In this document: positions 34,693 to 43,752 of the stretch, piece after piece
Layout: each line of letters opens with the position of its first letter
Position numbering within the stretch: the stretch's first letter is position 1
The notes under the pieces: generated by a model
Seen by the model: only the letters and a program-made list of their open reading frames with translations
What the model was told of the DNA's origin: nothing
The model's database searches: none
Made by a program: the position numbers and the translations under genes
Source: AWTP1-13 sp033764875
Lineage (GTDB): Bacteria; Pseudomonadota; Alphaproteobacteria; Rhizobiales; Hyphomicrobiaceae
Length of the DNA stretch: 64,000 bases
Direction: 5' to 3'
NCBI GenBank assembly: GCA_033764875.1
Contig: JANRIO010000120.1
Span: 108,843 to 172,842, forward strand

Positions 34693-35082
34693 CTATCGAA
34701 GGTAGGGGCACAGCCGCTTCTCGCCGCCATAGGTGGTGTAGAGGCCGGTGTCCCGCTCGAACGAGCGGAACCGGGCGTCGCAGCGCTCGATCGCGTCGTA
34801 GGCGGCGCCCCTGCTCACACCGCGGGCGATCAGCGACCCGACGATGCCGAGCGCAATTGCGGCCCCTGGGTTCCAGCCGTGGCCCCGATGACGGTTCCAC
34901 CTGCCGTGTCTGTGGTAGCCGCGCTGTCCACGCCACCTCGCCTCCTGCACCGCTGTCTCCACGCCGGTGGGCGGCGCGGCCGGGGCCACCGGCGCTGCGA
35001 ATGCGGGGACGCCCGCCGCGGGCAGCGTCAGCAGGGCTGCAAGGCCAACCTGCAGCATGGATTTTGCGCCTGTCTTCCTCAT
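34693..35082 (-). CDS. BA14K-family secreted protein
   Basis: 129 aa from the ATG at 35082 with GAGGAGG upstream. A signal peptide (LQVGLAALLTLPAAGVPAFA) and a His/Arg/Gly-rich segment (about 50-75) lead to the C-terminal BA14K signature CDARFRSFERDTGLYTTYGG then CPYLR. The family was first seen as a 14-kDa Brucella antigen and is typical of Hyphomicrobiales; lectin-like activity has been reported. It supports the taxonomic guess. Confidence 0.88.
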   Translation of the reverse strand: MRKTGAKSMLQVGLAALLTLPAAGVPAFAAPVAPAAPPTGVETAVQEARWRGQRGYHRHGRWNRHRGHGWNPGAAIALGIVGSLIARGVSRGAAYDAIERCDARFRSFERDTGLYTTYGGEKRLCPYLR

Positions 35083-35226
35083 TGTTCCTCCTCGGGATGG
35101 TCGGGGTCCGCGCGCCTCGGCGGTCAAGGGTGCGATGCTGCTAAGGTGGGAGTGGTTCGGCATCGATCGCAGTCGGGCTATTCCCGTGTGGCGTCAGGTT
35201 TTGCCTGTCAGCCACGCGGTTCGGGC

Positions 35227-35970
35227 TCACGGTTTGGCGCCGGCGGCGCGACGATCGAGCCGCGCCAGCTCCGATCCGAAAGCGGCAACCGCGAAAGCGA
35301 CGAGCAGGAGGCCTGTCGGCACCCACATGATGAGACCGCCGATGTGTTGATCCTCGAGCGGCGTCAGGCCCCACGGCAGGGTCGACAGGAGATGCACGGC
35401 AAAGAGCGGCTTGGGGCTGAACGTGAGCAATGCGCCGAGCAGGCTCATCTGCGTGGCCGTGACGAAGCTTGCAGCAAGCCCCGTCCATAGCCCTGCCGAC
35501 CGGCCGAGCAAGCCCGTCCAAAGCCAGAGCGCCGCGCCGAATGTGCTGAGATGCATGCCCCAGTAGAGCGTCGTGCTGGTGAACGTCAGGCCGTAGGGCC
35601 CGGGCATGTGCCAGAGCCAGAGCATGGCAGCAAAGGCGGCAACGGCGCCCCAGGTGCGGCCGGCGGCGATCCGGCACGGCAATCCGAGCGCGATGAGCGG
35701 CGCACCGATCAGCGCGATCACCATGTGTTGCCCGACGCGCGCCGAGAACAGCGCCACGCTGAGATTGCACAGTGGCGAGACCAGCGCCAGAGCAACCACT
35801 AGCCAGCCGATGAGCGCGGCGAAGGGACGCCACCCGGTCCGCTGCTGCAGCAATGCGTAGTGGGCGCCGGCGGCCAAGACCAGGCACGCGATCAGCACCG
35901 GGTCGAGGGTCCACGCCGCCGATCCGGGCACGGGCGCTGCACCGCAATAGGGGGTCGTGGCGTCTGGCAT
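35227..35970 (-). CDS. ctaG: caa3-type cytochrome oxidase assembly factor CtaG
   Basis: 247 aa from the ATG at 35970 with GAGGAG upstream; the longer frame to 36168 is Arg-rich. Seven membrane helices with the family segments PLCNLSVALFSARVGQHMVI, WLWHMPGPYG, LYWGMHLSTFGAALWLW and a late HIGGLIMWVP carrying conserved His residues. CtaG proteins of this type are needed to build caa3 oxidases, probably for copper insertion. The matching oxidase operon lies about 7-12 kb upstream on the other strand. The 207 bases before it, toward the GH15 gene end, show no gene. Confidence 0.9.
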   Translation of the reverse strand: MPDATTPYCGAAPVPGSAAWTLDPVLIACLVLAAGAHYALLQQRTGWRPFAALIGWLVVALALVSPLCNLSVALFSARVGQHMVIALIGAPLIALGLPCRIAAGRTWGAVAAFAAMLWLWHMPGPYGLTFTSTTLYWGMHLSTFGAALWLWTGLLGRSAGLWTGLAASFVTATQMSLLGALLTFSPKPLFAVHLLSTLPWGLTPLEDQHIGGLIMWVPTGLLLVAFAVAAFGSELARLDRRAAGAKP

Positions 35971-36177
35971 CTCGCTCCTCCATGCCCGAACGCCGGCGCG
36001 GCCGCCTCCGATCCGCGCCGTCTCGATCAGCGACGAAATTTTCCTGGCTGACTGCGCTCGATGCGAACGGGAGCTTGACGGGCGACCGGTGCCCGGTCCC
36101 GGGCGGCCGCCGACGATCGCTGAAGCTGGACGTGGCCGGCAGGCTGCGCATGGATGCCGTACAGGCAATCGTCAGCA

Positions 36178-38007
36178 TCAGACCTTGGGGACTTTCTTCG
36201 CGTGCTCAGCCCGTTGCTGGGTGGGGCCAAGATCGGGCCGCATCAGGTTGAAGGCGCTGTTCACGAGCCCGATGTGGGAAAACCCTTGCGGGAAGTTGCC
36301 GACCAGGCGTCCAAGGCGCGGCTCATACTCCTCGGCGAGCAAGCCGAGGTCGTTCGCATAGGACAGCACCTGGTCGAACAGCGCCTTGGCCTCTGAGAGA
36401 CGACCACCCATCACGTAAGCATCGACGAGCCAGAACGAGCAGGCGAGGAAGGCGCCTTCCGGGCCGCCGACACCGTCATCCGAGCGCTCGGTCGAATAGC
36501 GCATGACCAGGCCGTCGCGCAGCAGCTCACGCTCGATGGCCGCAATAGTGCCCTGCACTCTGGGATCGTCGATGGGTAGGAAGTCGACCTGCGGGATCAG
36601 CAGCAGAGCAGCGTCGAGCGCCGTCCCGCCGTAGTGCTGCACGAACGTGTTGCGCGTGTGGTCGAAGCCGTTCTCCAGGATATCGTCGCGGATCTCGTCG
36701 CGCACCGCGGTCCAAGCGCCGATCGGGCCTTCGAGCCCGAAGCGCTTTGCCGAATCGATCGCGCGATCGAAGGCGACCCACGACATCAGCCGCGAATGCG
36801 TGAAGCGCTTCGCCGGCCCCCGCATTTCCCAGATGCCATGATCCGAGCCCCGCCAAGTCTGCGCGAGATGATCGAGCAAGACCTTCTGCATGTTCCACGC
36901 ATCGTCGTCCTCGCCGGCGAGATCGGCCTCGCGCGCCGCATGCAACAGGTCCATCAGTTCGCCGTAGATGTCGAACTGGATCTGATGGACGGCGCCGTTG
37001 CCGATGCGGACAGGCTTCGAGCCCTCGTAGCCCGCGAGCCAGGGGATCTCGACCTCCGGAAGCCAGCGCTCGCCCGCAATGCCGTACACGATCTGGAGCT
37101 GGCGCGGGTGCCCGGCGACCGTCCGAAGCAGCCAGGCGCGCCACGCACTCGCCTCCTCGCGAAAACCCGCGTTGAGCAGCGCGTAGAGAGTGAGAGCGGA
37201 ATCCCTGATCCAGCAGTAGCGGTAGTCCCAGTTGCGGTGGCCGCCGATTGCTTCCGGCAGCGACGAGGTGGGCGCCGCGATGATGCCGCCCGTCGGCGCG
37301 TAGCTCAACAGCTTCAGCGTGATGAGCGAGCGCCGGACGGCGTCCGACCAGGCCGCGTTGTTGGACTCGAACCGGCACCGCTGCATCCACCTGCGCCAGA
37401 CCCCGCAGGTGTGTTCCAGCGCCTCGGCGCTGTCGCCCACGAATTGCGGTGCCTCGTGCGAGGTATGATAGGACAGCGTGGACGGCACCCATTCGCCCGC
37501 GCACACCTCGAAGCTGCCGACCGATGTCATGTTCTCGCCATGCATGGGGATCCGCGTGTGCAGTTCCACCGCGTCCGGACCGGCAACGGCGCTCAGTCCG
37601 TAGTCGCGCCGGCGCACCCATGGCACGGCCTGGCCGTAGTTGAAGCGAAGGGCGAGGGTACTGCGCATTCTCACGGCACCGGCGTCGCCTCGTACGACAC
37701 GCACCACGTCGACCTTGCCGGGGCAGGCGGTGAACGGCATGAAATCCAGCAGCGTCACCTGGCCGGATGCCGTCTCGAAGACAGTCTCGAGGATGGCGGT
37801 GTCGACGCGGTACTGCCGGCGCGTTGTGTATCGCTCCTCGGGGGCAATTTGCCAGAAGCCTGCGTCGCGGTCTCCAAGGAGGGCGGCAAAGCAAGCGGCC
37901 GAGTCGAACCGAGGCACGCACAGCCAATCGATCGAGCCGTCGCGACTGACCAATGCCGCTGAGATGGTATTGCCGATCAGCCCGTAGTCCTCGATGGGGT
38001 GCGACAT
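36178..38007 (-). CDS. Glycoside hydrolase family 15 protein (glucoamylase/trehalase type)
   Basis: 609 aa, ATG at 38007 with GGGAGG upstream. It begins with the two-domain GH15 layout: an N-terminal beta-sandwich (about 1-215, MSHPIEDYGLIGNTISAALV, SIDWLCVPRFDSAACFAALLG) and a C-terminal (alpha/alpha)6 barrel with the hallmark IGGHRNWDYRYCWIRDSA. GH15 enzymes release beta-glucose from alpha-glucans or act on trehalose; this two-domain intracellular type without a signal peptide includes the bacterial trehalases. It lies 24 bases after an SDR gene, forming a two-gene unit. Confidence 0.93.
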   Translation of the reverse strand: MSHPIEDYGLIGNTISAALVSRDGSIDWLCVPRFDSAACFAALLGDRDAGFWQIAPEERYTTRRQYRVDTAILETVFETASGQVTLLDFMPFTACPGKVDVVRVVRGDAGAVRMRSTLALRFNYGQAVPWVRRRDYGLSAVAGPDAVELHTRIPMHGENMTSVGSFEVCAGEWVPSTLSYHTSHEAPQFVGDSAEALEHTCGVWRRWMQRCRFESNNAAWSDAVRRSLITLKLLSYAPTGGIIAAPTSSLPEAIGGHRNWDYRYCWIRDSALTLYALLNAGFREEASAWRAWLLRTVAGHPRQLQIVYGIAGERWLPEVEIPWLAGYEGSKPVRIGNGAVHQIQFDIYGELMDLLHAAREADLAGEDDDAWNMQKVLLDHLAQTWRGSDHGIWEMRGPAKRFTHSRLMSWVAFDRAIDSAKRFGLEGPIGAWTAVRDEIRDDILENGFDHTRNTFVQHYGGTALDAALLLIPQVDFLPIDDPRVQGTIAAIERELLRDGLVMRYSTERSDDGVGGPEGAFLACSFWLVDAYVMGGRLSEAKALFDQVLSYANDLGLLAEEYEPRLGRLVGNFPQGFSHIGLVNSAFNLMRPDLGPTQQRAEHAKKVPKV

Positions 38008-38031
38008 GGATAGGCCTCCCGCTCCCGCAGT

Positions 38032-38847
38032 TCAGCCGTTGCCTCTGAAGCAGGGATAGAGAAGCATGCCCCCGTCGACTACCAGGCTGGTTCCGTTGAC
38101 GTAGTCGGAGGCATCAGACAGCAGCCACAGGATTGCATTGGCCACATCCTCCGGCATTCCGAGACGGCCGTAGGGAATGAGGGTCAGCAGCGCATCACGC
38201 GCCTCCTGACTGGACCAGACGTGCTGGTTGATCGCCGTCTTGATCGCTCCCGGAGCCACGGCATTCACACGCACCCCGCGAGGCGCCAGCTCCTGCGCCA
38301 GGCTGCGCATCAGCATGGCAATCCCGCCCTTCGAGGCCGCGTAGTTCGCCTGCCCGGACCATGGGATGGTCTCGTGCACGGAGCTCACGAAGACGAGATT
38401 GCCGATCGGCCCGGGAGGGCGGCTCTCGCTCCTGGGTCGGAGGAAGGTGCGGACCGCCGCGCGTGCGGTGAGGAACGCGCCCGTCAGGTTGACATCGATC
38501 ACGGTGCGCCAGTCGGCGAGCGTCATCGCCTCGAACGCCGCGGGGCGCTCGAGGCCCGCATTGGCGACGACCATGTCGACCGTGCCAAAATGCTCGCCGG
38601 CTTGCGCAAACAGACGGTCGACATCCGCTTCGATGGACACGTCCGCCGCAATGGCGATCGCCTCGCCGCCCGACGCCTCGATCTCCGCCACCACGGCAAG
38701 CCCGCTATCGCGGGATCGCTCGGTATGATTGACCACCACGCGAGCTTTGCTTCGTCCGAGTGCGAGGGCCGTGGCTCGACCCAGGCCCGAGGACGCACCT
38801 GTGATGAGTGCTACGCGGCCAGCGAGATCAACCGTCTGCGGTTCCAA
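38032..38847 (-). CDS. SDR-family oxidoreductase (glucose 1-dehydrogenase-like)
   Basis: 271 aa from the TTG at 38847, supported by GGGAGAGG about ten bases upstream; no ATG fits the fold start. Rossmann motif TGASSGLG, then NAG in VVANAGLERP, the catalytic Ser (VSSVHETIPWS), Tyr and Lys (YAASKGG), and the C-terminal DGGMLLYP. The 'classical' SDR set is intact. Similar proteins oxidise glucose, 3-oxoacyl groups or sugar alcohols with NAD(P)+. Pairing with a glucose-releasing GH15 favours a sugar, but that is inferred. Confidence 0.88.
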   Translation of the reverse strand: MEPQTVDLAGRVALITGASSGLGRATALALGRSKARVVVNHTERSRDSGLAVVAEIEASGGEAIAIAADVSIEADVDRLFAQAGEHFGTVDMVVANAGLERPAAFEAMTLADWRTVIDVNLTGAFLTARAAVRTFLRPRSESRPPGPIGNLVFVSSVHETIPWSGQANYAASKGGIAMLMRSLAQELAPRGVRVNAVAPGAIKTAINQHVWSSQEARDALLTLIPYGRLGMPEDVANAILWLLSDASDYVNGTSLVVDGGMLLYPCFRGNG

Positions 38848-39056
38848 AGGGCGCCTCTCCCAGGCTCAGACACACCTTGAAAGAAGTGTCGCCAAGCTTG
38901 CGGGGTTCCCGGCCATCTGGCCGCAGGCGGGGCAACCGAGATCTCGACTGCCTCATTGCCTCTGGGCCCGAGCACTCGGGAAGGAGATGCCTTGGAGAGC
39001 AGCGATGGAAGGGGCGCGCGATCTGCGCGCCTCACAAGGCATGGCGCGGCGAAGAG

Positions 39057-39428
39057 CTAAGCCTGGGCGATAGTCGTATCTCCTGCCGCATCTATGGCGG
39101 GCGACGCAGCTGGTTGAGAAGGCCTACGCCAGGTAGTGGAGCCGTGACATCGTCCAGGCCCGCTCCCGCGATTGAGTAGCGCCAACCATGGCGATGAATG
39201 AAACACGCTCATCAGGGCATACATCACCGCCATGCCGTTCGGCGACAACGCACCGCCGCCGGTGCCGCACAGGACTTCCGAGGAGGTGCTCGCAGCCGCA
39301 GACCACAGCGCCATGGCAGCAAAGGTTGGCGCTGCGGCAAGCGCAAGATAGCCTGCAGCGGGAGTGCCCGCTGCAGCATGGTCCACAACGCGGCCTTCTT
39401 TGGAGCAGATGGCGAGTGAATTGCCCAT
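39057..39428 (-). CDS. Small predicted membrane protein downstream of the DUF899 gene
   Basis: 123 aa from the ATG at 39428, twelve bases after the DUF899 stop on the same strand. Two membrane helices: around GYLALAAAPTFAAMALWSAA and around NGMAVMYALMSVFHSSPWLALL. Proteins with this APTF...MALMSVFHS..W pattern turn up next to DUF899 genes in my recollection, but I know no function. The last 40 residues are Arg/Ser/Pro-rich. Confidence 0.6.
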   Translation of the reverse strand: MGNSLAICSKEGRVVDHAAAGTPAAGYLALAAAPTFAAMALWSAAASTSSEVLCGTGGGALSPNGMAVMYALMSVFHSSPWLALLNRGSGPGRCHGSTTWRRPSQPAASPAIDAAGDTTIAQA

Positions 39429-39439
39429 GGCGTATGCCT

Positions 39440-40177
39440 TCAATTCTCCCCGTTGCGGCGCACTGGCATGCTGTCGACGTATCGGTCGTGGTGGCGCACC
39501 CACTGCATGGTGTGGGAAAGTCCCTCTTCGGCGCGTCCCTTGGGCGTGAGATCGAGCATCCGGTAGGTTCCCATCATCACTTCGACACCGCGGCCGTACG
39601 TCGAATAGGTGTGAAAGACCGTGCCGCTCTCGTCCTTCACGAATGCGCTGACGCCGGGCAGCTCGTCGTTGCGATGCGGCGCGCCGCCAAAATTGTAGTC
39701 GATCTGGCCCTTGGCGAGATCCTCTGGCGTGAAGCTCACGCGGAAATCGTGATTGAAGCTGTTTGCATTCGCCGAGACCCAATTGAAGCGCCAGCCCATC
39801 CGGCGATTGAAGCGCTCGATCTCTACGTAGGGCGCGCGGGAGATGGCGACAAACGTGACGTCGCGCGCGGCAAGATGCGGCGTCATGGCGTCCGCGTGGT
39901 CTGCCATGTAGGAGCAGCTCTTGCAGCCTTCCTTCCAGCCCGGGCCCAGCATGAAGTGCTGCACCAGCAGCTGACTGCGGCCGGCGAACAGGTCTGCAAG
40001 CGTCACCTTGCCGTCCGGCCCTTCGAACACGTAGGACGTCTCGACGCGCACCCAGGGAAGCTTGCGCCGCAGCTCGGCCACCTGGTCGCTGCGGTGCGTC
40101 AGGTCCTTTTCGGCAGCCAGCAGATCGCGCCGCGCCTCCAGCCACTTGTCCCGTGATACGATTGCCTGCGTCGTCAT
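39440..40177 (-). CDS. DUF899 thioredoxin-fold protein
   Basis: 245 aa from the ATG at 40177. It shows the DUF899 pattern: an N-terminal helix (WLEARRDLLAAEKDLTHRSD), then the thioredoxin-like core with LLVQHFMLGPGWKEGCKSCSYM, where the cysteines take the place of a thiol active site, followed by FVAISRAPY, NANSFNHDFRVSF and VFHTYSTYGRG. The biochemical role is unproven; peroxidase-like thiol chemistry is assumed. A putative DNA-binding regulator is divergent, 117 bases away, which likely contains its operator. Confidence 0.88.
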   Translation of the reverse strand: MTTQAIVSRDKWLEARRDLLAAEKDLTHRSDQVAELRRKLPWVRVETSYVFEGPDGKVTLADLFAGRSQLLVQHFMLGPGWKEGCKSCSYMADHADAMTPHLAARDVTFVAISRAPYVEIERFNRRMGWRFNWVSANANSFNHDFRVSFTPEDLAKGQIDYNFGGAPHRNDELPGVSAFVKDESGTVFHTYSTYGRGVEVMMGTYRMLDLTPKGRAEEGLSHTMQWVRHHDRYVDSMPVRRNGEN

Positions 40178-40294
40178 TGTATTTTTCCTCTTCTGGTCCG
40201 GGACCACGAATGCTGCGATGTTCCCAGCGGTTGATGCGCCAGATATAGCTGCCATCGCAGGCTGGCCGGGAGTGACAACTGTGTCGGGATTCGA

Positions 40295-41515
40295 ATGGAT
40301 TCTCTGATTGCAGCAGGGGCACGCGCATTGGTGATGGGTGATGCGCTCGGCGCACTCAATCACATTGCCCTGCGCGACGACCCGCCGGCACTGGCGTTGC
40401 GCGGCATAGCCATGGCCCAGCTTGGCGATCTTGCCAGGGCACGGCTGCTCCTGCGGCAGGCGGCCAGTGCCTTCGGTCCAAGAGAATCCGTTGCCCGTGC
40501 GCGCTGCATCACCGCCGAGGCCGAGATCGCGCTGGTTTGCCGCGATCTCGCCTGGCCGTTGAAGCCGCTCGACTCTGCCTATCGCACGCTGCTTCGCCAC
40601 AAAGATCATGCCAATGCCGCGCATGCGCGCTATCTCAAGGCCCGGTATCTGCTCCTGATCGGACGCCTCGATGAGGCCGAGCGCGTGCTCGCAGCATTCG
40701 ATCCCTCACTGCTGGCACCGTCGTCGCGGGCGGCTCTTGAGCTCGTCAATGCTGGCATCGCGATGCGGCGGCTACGCATTCAATCAGCGCGCGAGGCCCT
40801 GGAGAGGGCGGGTTCAATCGCGCGCAAGATCCGCATCGTCGCGCTCTCCGCGGAGGTCGAGAGCGCGCTTGATCTCCTCGAGGTACCCGCCGCGCGACTG
40901 ATCGCACATGGCAAAGTGAGCCTGTTGAAGCTCGCCGATGTGGAGACGCTTCTGGCGTCGAAGTCGCTCATCATCGATGCGTGCCGCCACGCGATCGTTA
41001 ACGCCACCCACTTCGTTCCGCTCAAGACGCGCCCAGTGCTGTTTGCCCTCGCCCGCGCTCTCGCCGAAGCATCGCCCGGCAGTGCCTCGCGGGCAGACCT
41101 CCTGCTCCGGGCCTTCGGCGCAGCGCACGTCGATGAGTCGCATCGCGCCCGGCTCCGCGTCGAGATCGGGAGGCTGCGCAAGCTGGTCGCTGCCGTGGCA
41201 AGCATCGATGCGACCGGTAGTGGCTTTTCACTCCGTTCGCGCCGCGCATCCGATATCGTTGTGCTGGCTCCCCTGACTGACGAGGCCCACGTCCAGGTGC
41301 TGGCCCTTCTCGGAGACGGTGAGAGCTGGCCGAGTTCGGCACTTGCCCTGGCCCTCGGGGCAAGCCAGCGAACCGTGCAGCGGGCACTCGACGAGCTTCT
41401 CGCCGCGGGCAAGGTGCAGGCAGTTGGCAACGCACGGGCGAAGCGTTGGATGGCGCCGCCGGTCCCGGGTTTCCCGACAGGCTTGTTACTCCCGGCCGCG
41501 CTCTCGAACGGCTAG
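40295..41515 (+). CDS. Helix-turn-helix regulator with TPR-like helical domain
   Basis: 406 aa. Most of it is helical and Ala/Leu-rich with loosely repeated pairs (for example MAQLGDLARARLLLRQAAS and YLLLIGRLDEAERVLAAF), TPR-like. A winged helix-turn-helix lies near the C-terminus, about 345-390: SSALALALGASQRTVQRALDELLAAGKVQAVG. The layout suggests a transcription factor with a helical sensor. It is divergent from the DUF899 gene and followed 34 bases later by a beta-propeller-type gene, so it probably controls one or both. Confidence 0.75.
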   Translation: MDSLIAAGARALVMGDALGALNHIALRDDPPALALRGIAMAQLGDLARARLLLRQAASAFGPRESVARARCITAEAEIALVCRDLAWPLKPLDSAYRTLLRHKDHANAAHARYLKARYLLLIGRLDEAERVLAAFDPSLLAPSSRAALELVNAGIAMRRLRIQSAREALERAGSIARKIRIVALSAEVESALDLLEVPAARLIAHGKVSLLKLADVETLLASKSLIIDACRHAIVNATHFVPLKTRPVLFALARALAEASPGSASRADLLLRAFGAAHVDESHRARLRVEIGRLRKLVAAVASIDATGSGFSLRSRRASDIVVLAPLTDEAHVQVLALLGDGESWPSSALALALGASQRTVQRALDELLAAGKVQAVGNARAKRWMAPPVPGFPTGLLLPAALSNG

Positions 41516-41549
41516 GCTGGGGGCGCAAGAATCATGCGACGGCAGGTGG

Positions 41550-42209
41550 ATGATGAAGCGCTCATCAGCGGAAATCGTGCGCGAATACGGACCCTTTCCC
41601 GGCGTCACCCGGGTCGGCGGTGTCAGCTATGATGGAACCAGCATCTGGATTGCGGCCGGAGACACCATGAAGGCGGTTGATCCGGAGCGCGGCACGGTCG
41701 TCAGGTCGCTCGATGTGGCAGCGCACGCCGGAACGGCGTACGACGGAAGGTATCTCTACCAAGTTTCAGGAGATCGCATCCAGAAAGTCGACCCAGCGGA
41801 TGGGCGCGTCATCTCCAGCATTCCCACGCCCCCTGGTGGCGCATCGGGCATGGCTTGGGCGGAAGGCTCGCTGTGGGTCGGCCAACATCGCAACCGCAAG
41901 ATCCATCAGGTCGATCCCGAGAGTGGGACAATCCTTCGGACGCTCGACTCCAAGCGGTTCGTGACAGGCATCACCTGGGTCGATGAGGAGCTTTGGCACG
42001 GCACTTGGGAACAAGAGAAAAGCGACATCCGCCGGATCGATCCAGGAACTGGCGACGTGCTGGAGCTGATCGAGATGCCGCATGGCCTCGAGGTTTCGGG
42101 GCTTGAATCGAATGGGGGCGATCTCTTCTTCTGCGGAGGCGCGGCGACCGGCAAGGTCAGGGCCGTACGCAGGCCGAAGAAGCAGGCCCGGTCAGTCGCG
42201 GCTGGATGA
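41550..42209 (+). CDS. Beta-propeller-like protein (YncE/Vgb-like repeats)
   Basis: 219 aa from the ATG at 41550 (41553 also possible). It consists of about five blade-like repeats of roughly 40 residues with the recurring pattern KVDPADGRVISSIPTP, QVDPESGTILRTL and RIDPGTGDVLELIEMP. No signal peptide. This resembles glutaminyl-cyclase-like and YncE/streptogramin-lyase propellers, but with fewer blades than a closed ring, so it may pair up. Function unknown; it is probably cotranscribed with the regulator upstream. Confidence 0.75.
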   Translation: MMKRSSAEIVREYGPFPGVTRVGGVSYDGTSIWIAAGDTMKAVDPERGTVVRSLDVAAHAGTAYDGRYLYQVSGDRIQKVDPADGRVISSIPTPPGGASGMAWAEGSLWVGQHRNRKIHQVDPESGTILRTLDSKRFVTGITWVDEELWHGTWEQEKSDIRRIDPGTGDVLELIEMPHGLEVSGLESNGGDLFFCGGAATGKVRAVRRPKKQARSVAAG

Positions 42210-42350
42210 GCGATGCTGGCGGCGCCATCCGCTGCCGCTCGCTCTGTGACGAGCGCCTCGGCGGCCGCTTTGAGCTTGGCCTGCGCGGCTGCCCGCTGCA
42301 ACCGCATGGCAGTGAAGTGGGGCTGACGATCCTGCGGCACTTGCAGCACC

Positions 42351-43715
42351 TCAGGCCGTTGCAGTCGCGCACGCGGTCTCGAACGCCTGCGCCAGGGAGG
42401 TGACGACCGCGTCCTTGCCAGCGATCGCGTTTATGCAGATGGCCGATGGCAGGCCGTCGCCGCGCCCCGTGCCCGGCACCGAGATGGCGCACAGATCGAG
42501 GGGATTGGCGAAATACGTGTAGGTCCCCATCGCCGCGTTCCTGGCCATGGGGTCGGCGAGCATCTCCGCGATCGTAAAGATCGTCGGCACGGTCGGCACG
42601 ACGAAGGCGTCGAATGGCGCGAGCAGGCGATGGGCGGCACGTCGCTGCGCCTGCACCTGGTAGAGCGCACGGAACGCGTCGAGGCCGGAATAGGAGAAGC
42701 CGGGCTCGATGGCCTTGCGTACGGCCGGATGCACCGCGTCCGGCGTCCTGCGCATCACATCGGCGTAGGCGTCGAGCCGCTCCGTCACCATGGCCGTCTG
42801 GAAGACATGCTGGCCCGCGTCCCGGAACAAGCTGTAGTCAATCTCGGTGATCTCGGCTCCCATGCCCCGCAGCACGTCAAGGTCGCGTGCGAAAGCCCGC
42901 TCGGCTTCGGCGTCGCCAAGAAATGTGCGGTCGGCTGCGCGCGGTATCGCAAGGTGCGGCCTGGATATCGGAACCGGCGCCAGCGAGATGCTGTCCGCGT
43001 CGAGGCGGGCGTAGTCGTCCTCTTCGTCGTAGCCCTTCAGGATGCCCAGCACCTCCACGGCTTCGGCAACCGTCCGCGCGAAAATCGGGACGACGTCGAA
43101 GAACCGGCTGTTGTAGACGAGGCCCGCCATGCTCACGAGGCCGAGGGTGGGCTTGAGCCCGACGATGCCGTTGCAGGCGCCCGGCACACGGCCCGAGCCG
43201 CCCGTATCGCTGCCGAGCGAGAACGACACCAGGTTGCGCGCAACCGCCACGGCGGACCCGGAGCTCGAGCCTCCGGGTATGTAGTCGGGGTTGACCGCAT
43301 TGCGGCACAGCGGTTCGGGCGAGCGCGTGCCGTTGAGGCCCGTCGCGAACTGGTCGAGCGTGTTCTTCCCGATCAGGATGGCACCTGCGGCCTCCAGGCG
43401 CTGCACGACACGCGCGGACGTCTCTGGCTCCAGCGCGATCGCGGGGCTGTTGCAGGTGGTGACCATGCCGGCCACGTGAATGTTGTCCTTGACTGAGAAC
43501 GTGGCTCCGTAGAGCGGCAACGGCACCCCGCGCGCCTTCTGCGCCTCGACCTGCTCGAGACGCGCCATCACTGCGCTCCTCGGCACGAGCGCCGTGAAGA
43601 TCCCCTCCCGGGCAACGGCCTGCGCCCGCGTCCAGCTCTCCAGGACGAGGCTCGCGGCGCTGCGTCCCGCGGCAAGTGCTTGCCGCACGGCGGGAAGTGT
43701 CAGATGTGCCGTCAT
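42351..43715 (-). CDS. Amidase of the allophanate-hydrolase-like branch
   Basis: 454 aa from the ATG at 43715 with GAGG upstream. The amidase-signature triad is present: Lys in FSVKDNIHVAG, Ser in GGSSSGSAVAVA and the catalytic Ser in GSDTGGSGRVP. The segment KNTLDQFATGLNGTRSP is typical of allophanate hydrolases (AtzF/DUR2 amidase domain). The C-terminal domain that finishes ammonia release in full allophanate hydrolases is missing, so it may cleave a different amide. Last gene of an operon with an ABC importer and an M20 deacylase, suggesting use of an amide- or urea-like nitrogen source. Confidence 0.88.
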   Translation of the reverse strand: MTAHLTLPAVRQALAAGRSAASLVLESWTRAQAVAREGIFTALVPRSAVMARLEQVEAQKARGVPLPLYGATFSVKDNIHVAGMVTTCNSPAIALEPETSARVVQRLEAAGAILIGKNTLDQFATGLNGTRSPEPLCRNAVNPDYIPGGSSSGSAVAVARNLVSFSLGSDTGGSGRVPGACNGIVGLKPTLGLVSMAGLVYNSRFFDVVPIFARTVAEAVEVLGILKGYDEEDDYARLDADSISLAPVPISRPHLAIPRAADRTFLGDAEAERAFARDLDVLRGMGAEITEIDYSLFRDAGQHVFQTAMVTERLDAYADVMRRTPDAVHPAVRKAIEPGFSYSGLDAFRALYQVQAQRRAAHRLLAPFDAFVVPTVPTIFTIAEMLADPMARNAAMGTYTYFANPLDLCAISVPGTGRGDGLPSAICINAIAGKDAVVTSLAQAFETACATATA

Positions 43716-43752
43716 GGCCTCGTTCCTCTTGGTGGATGCTGCGCGATCGCGC

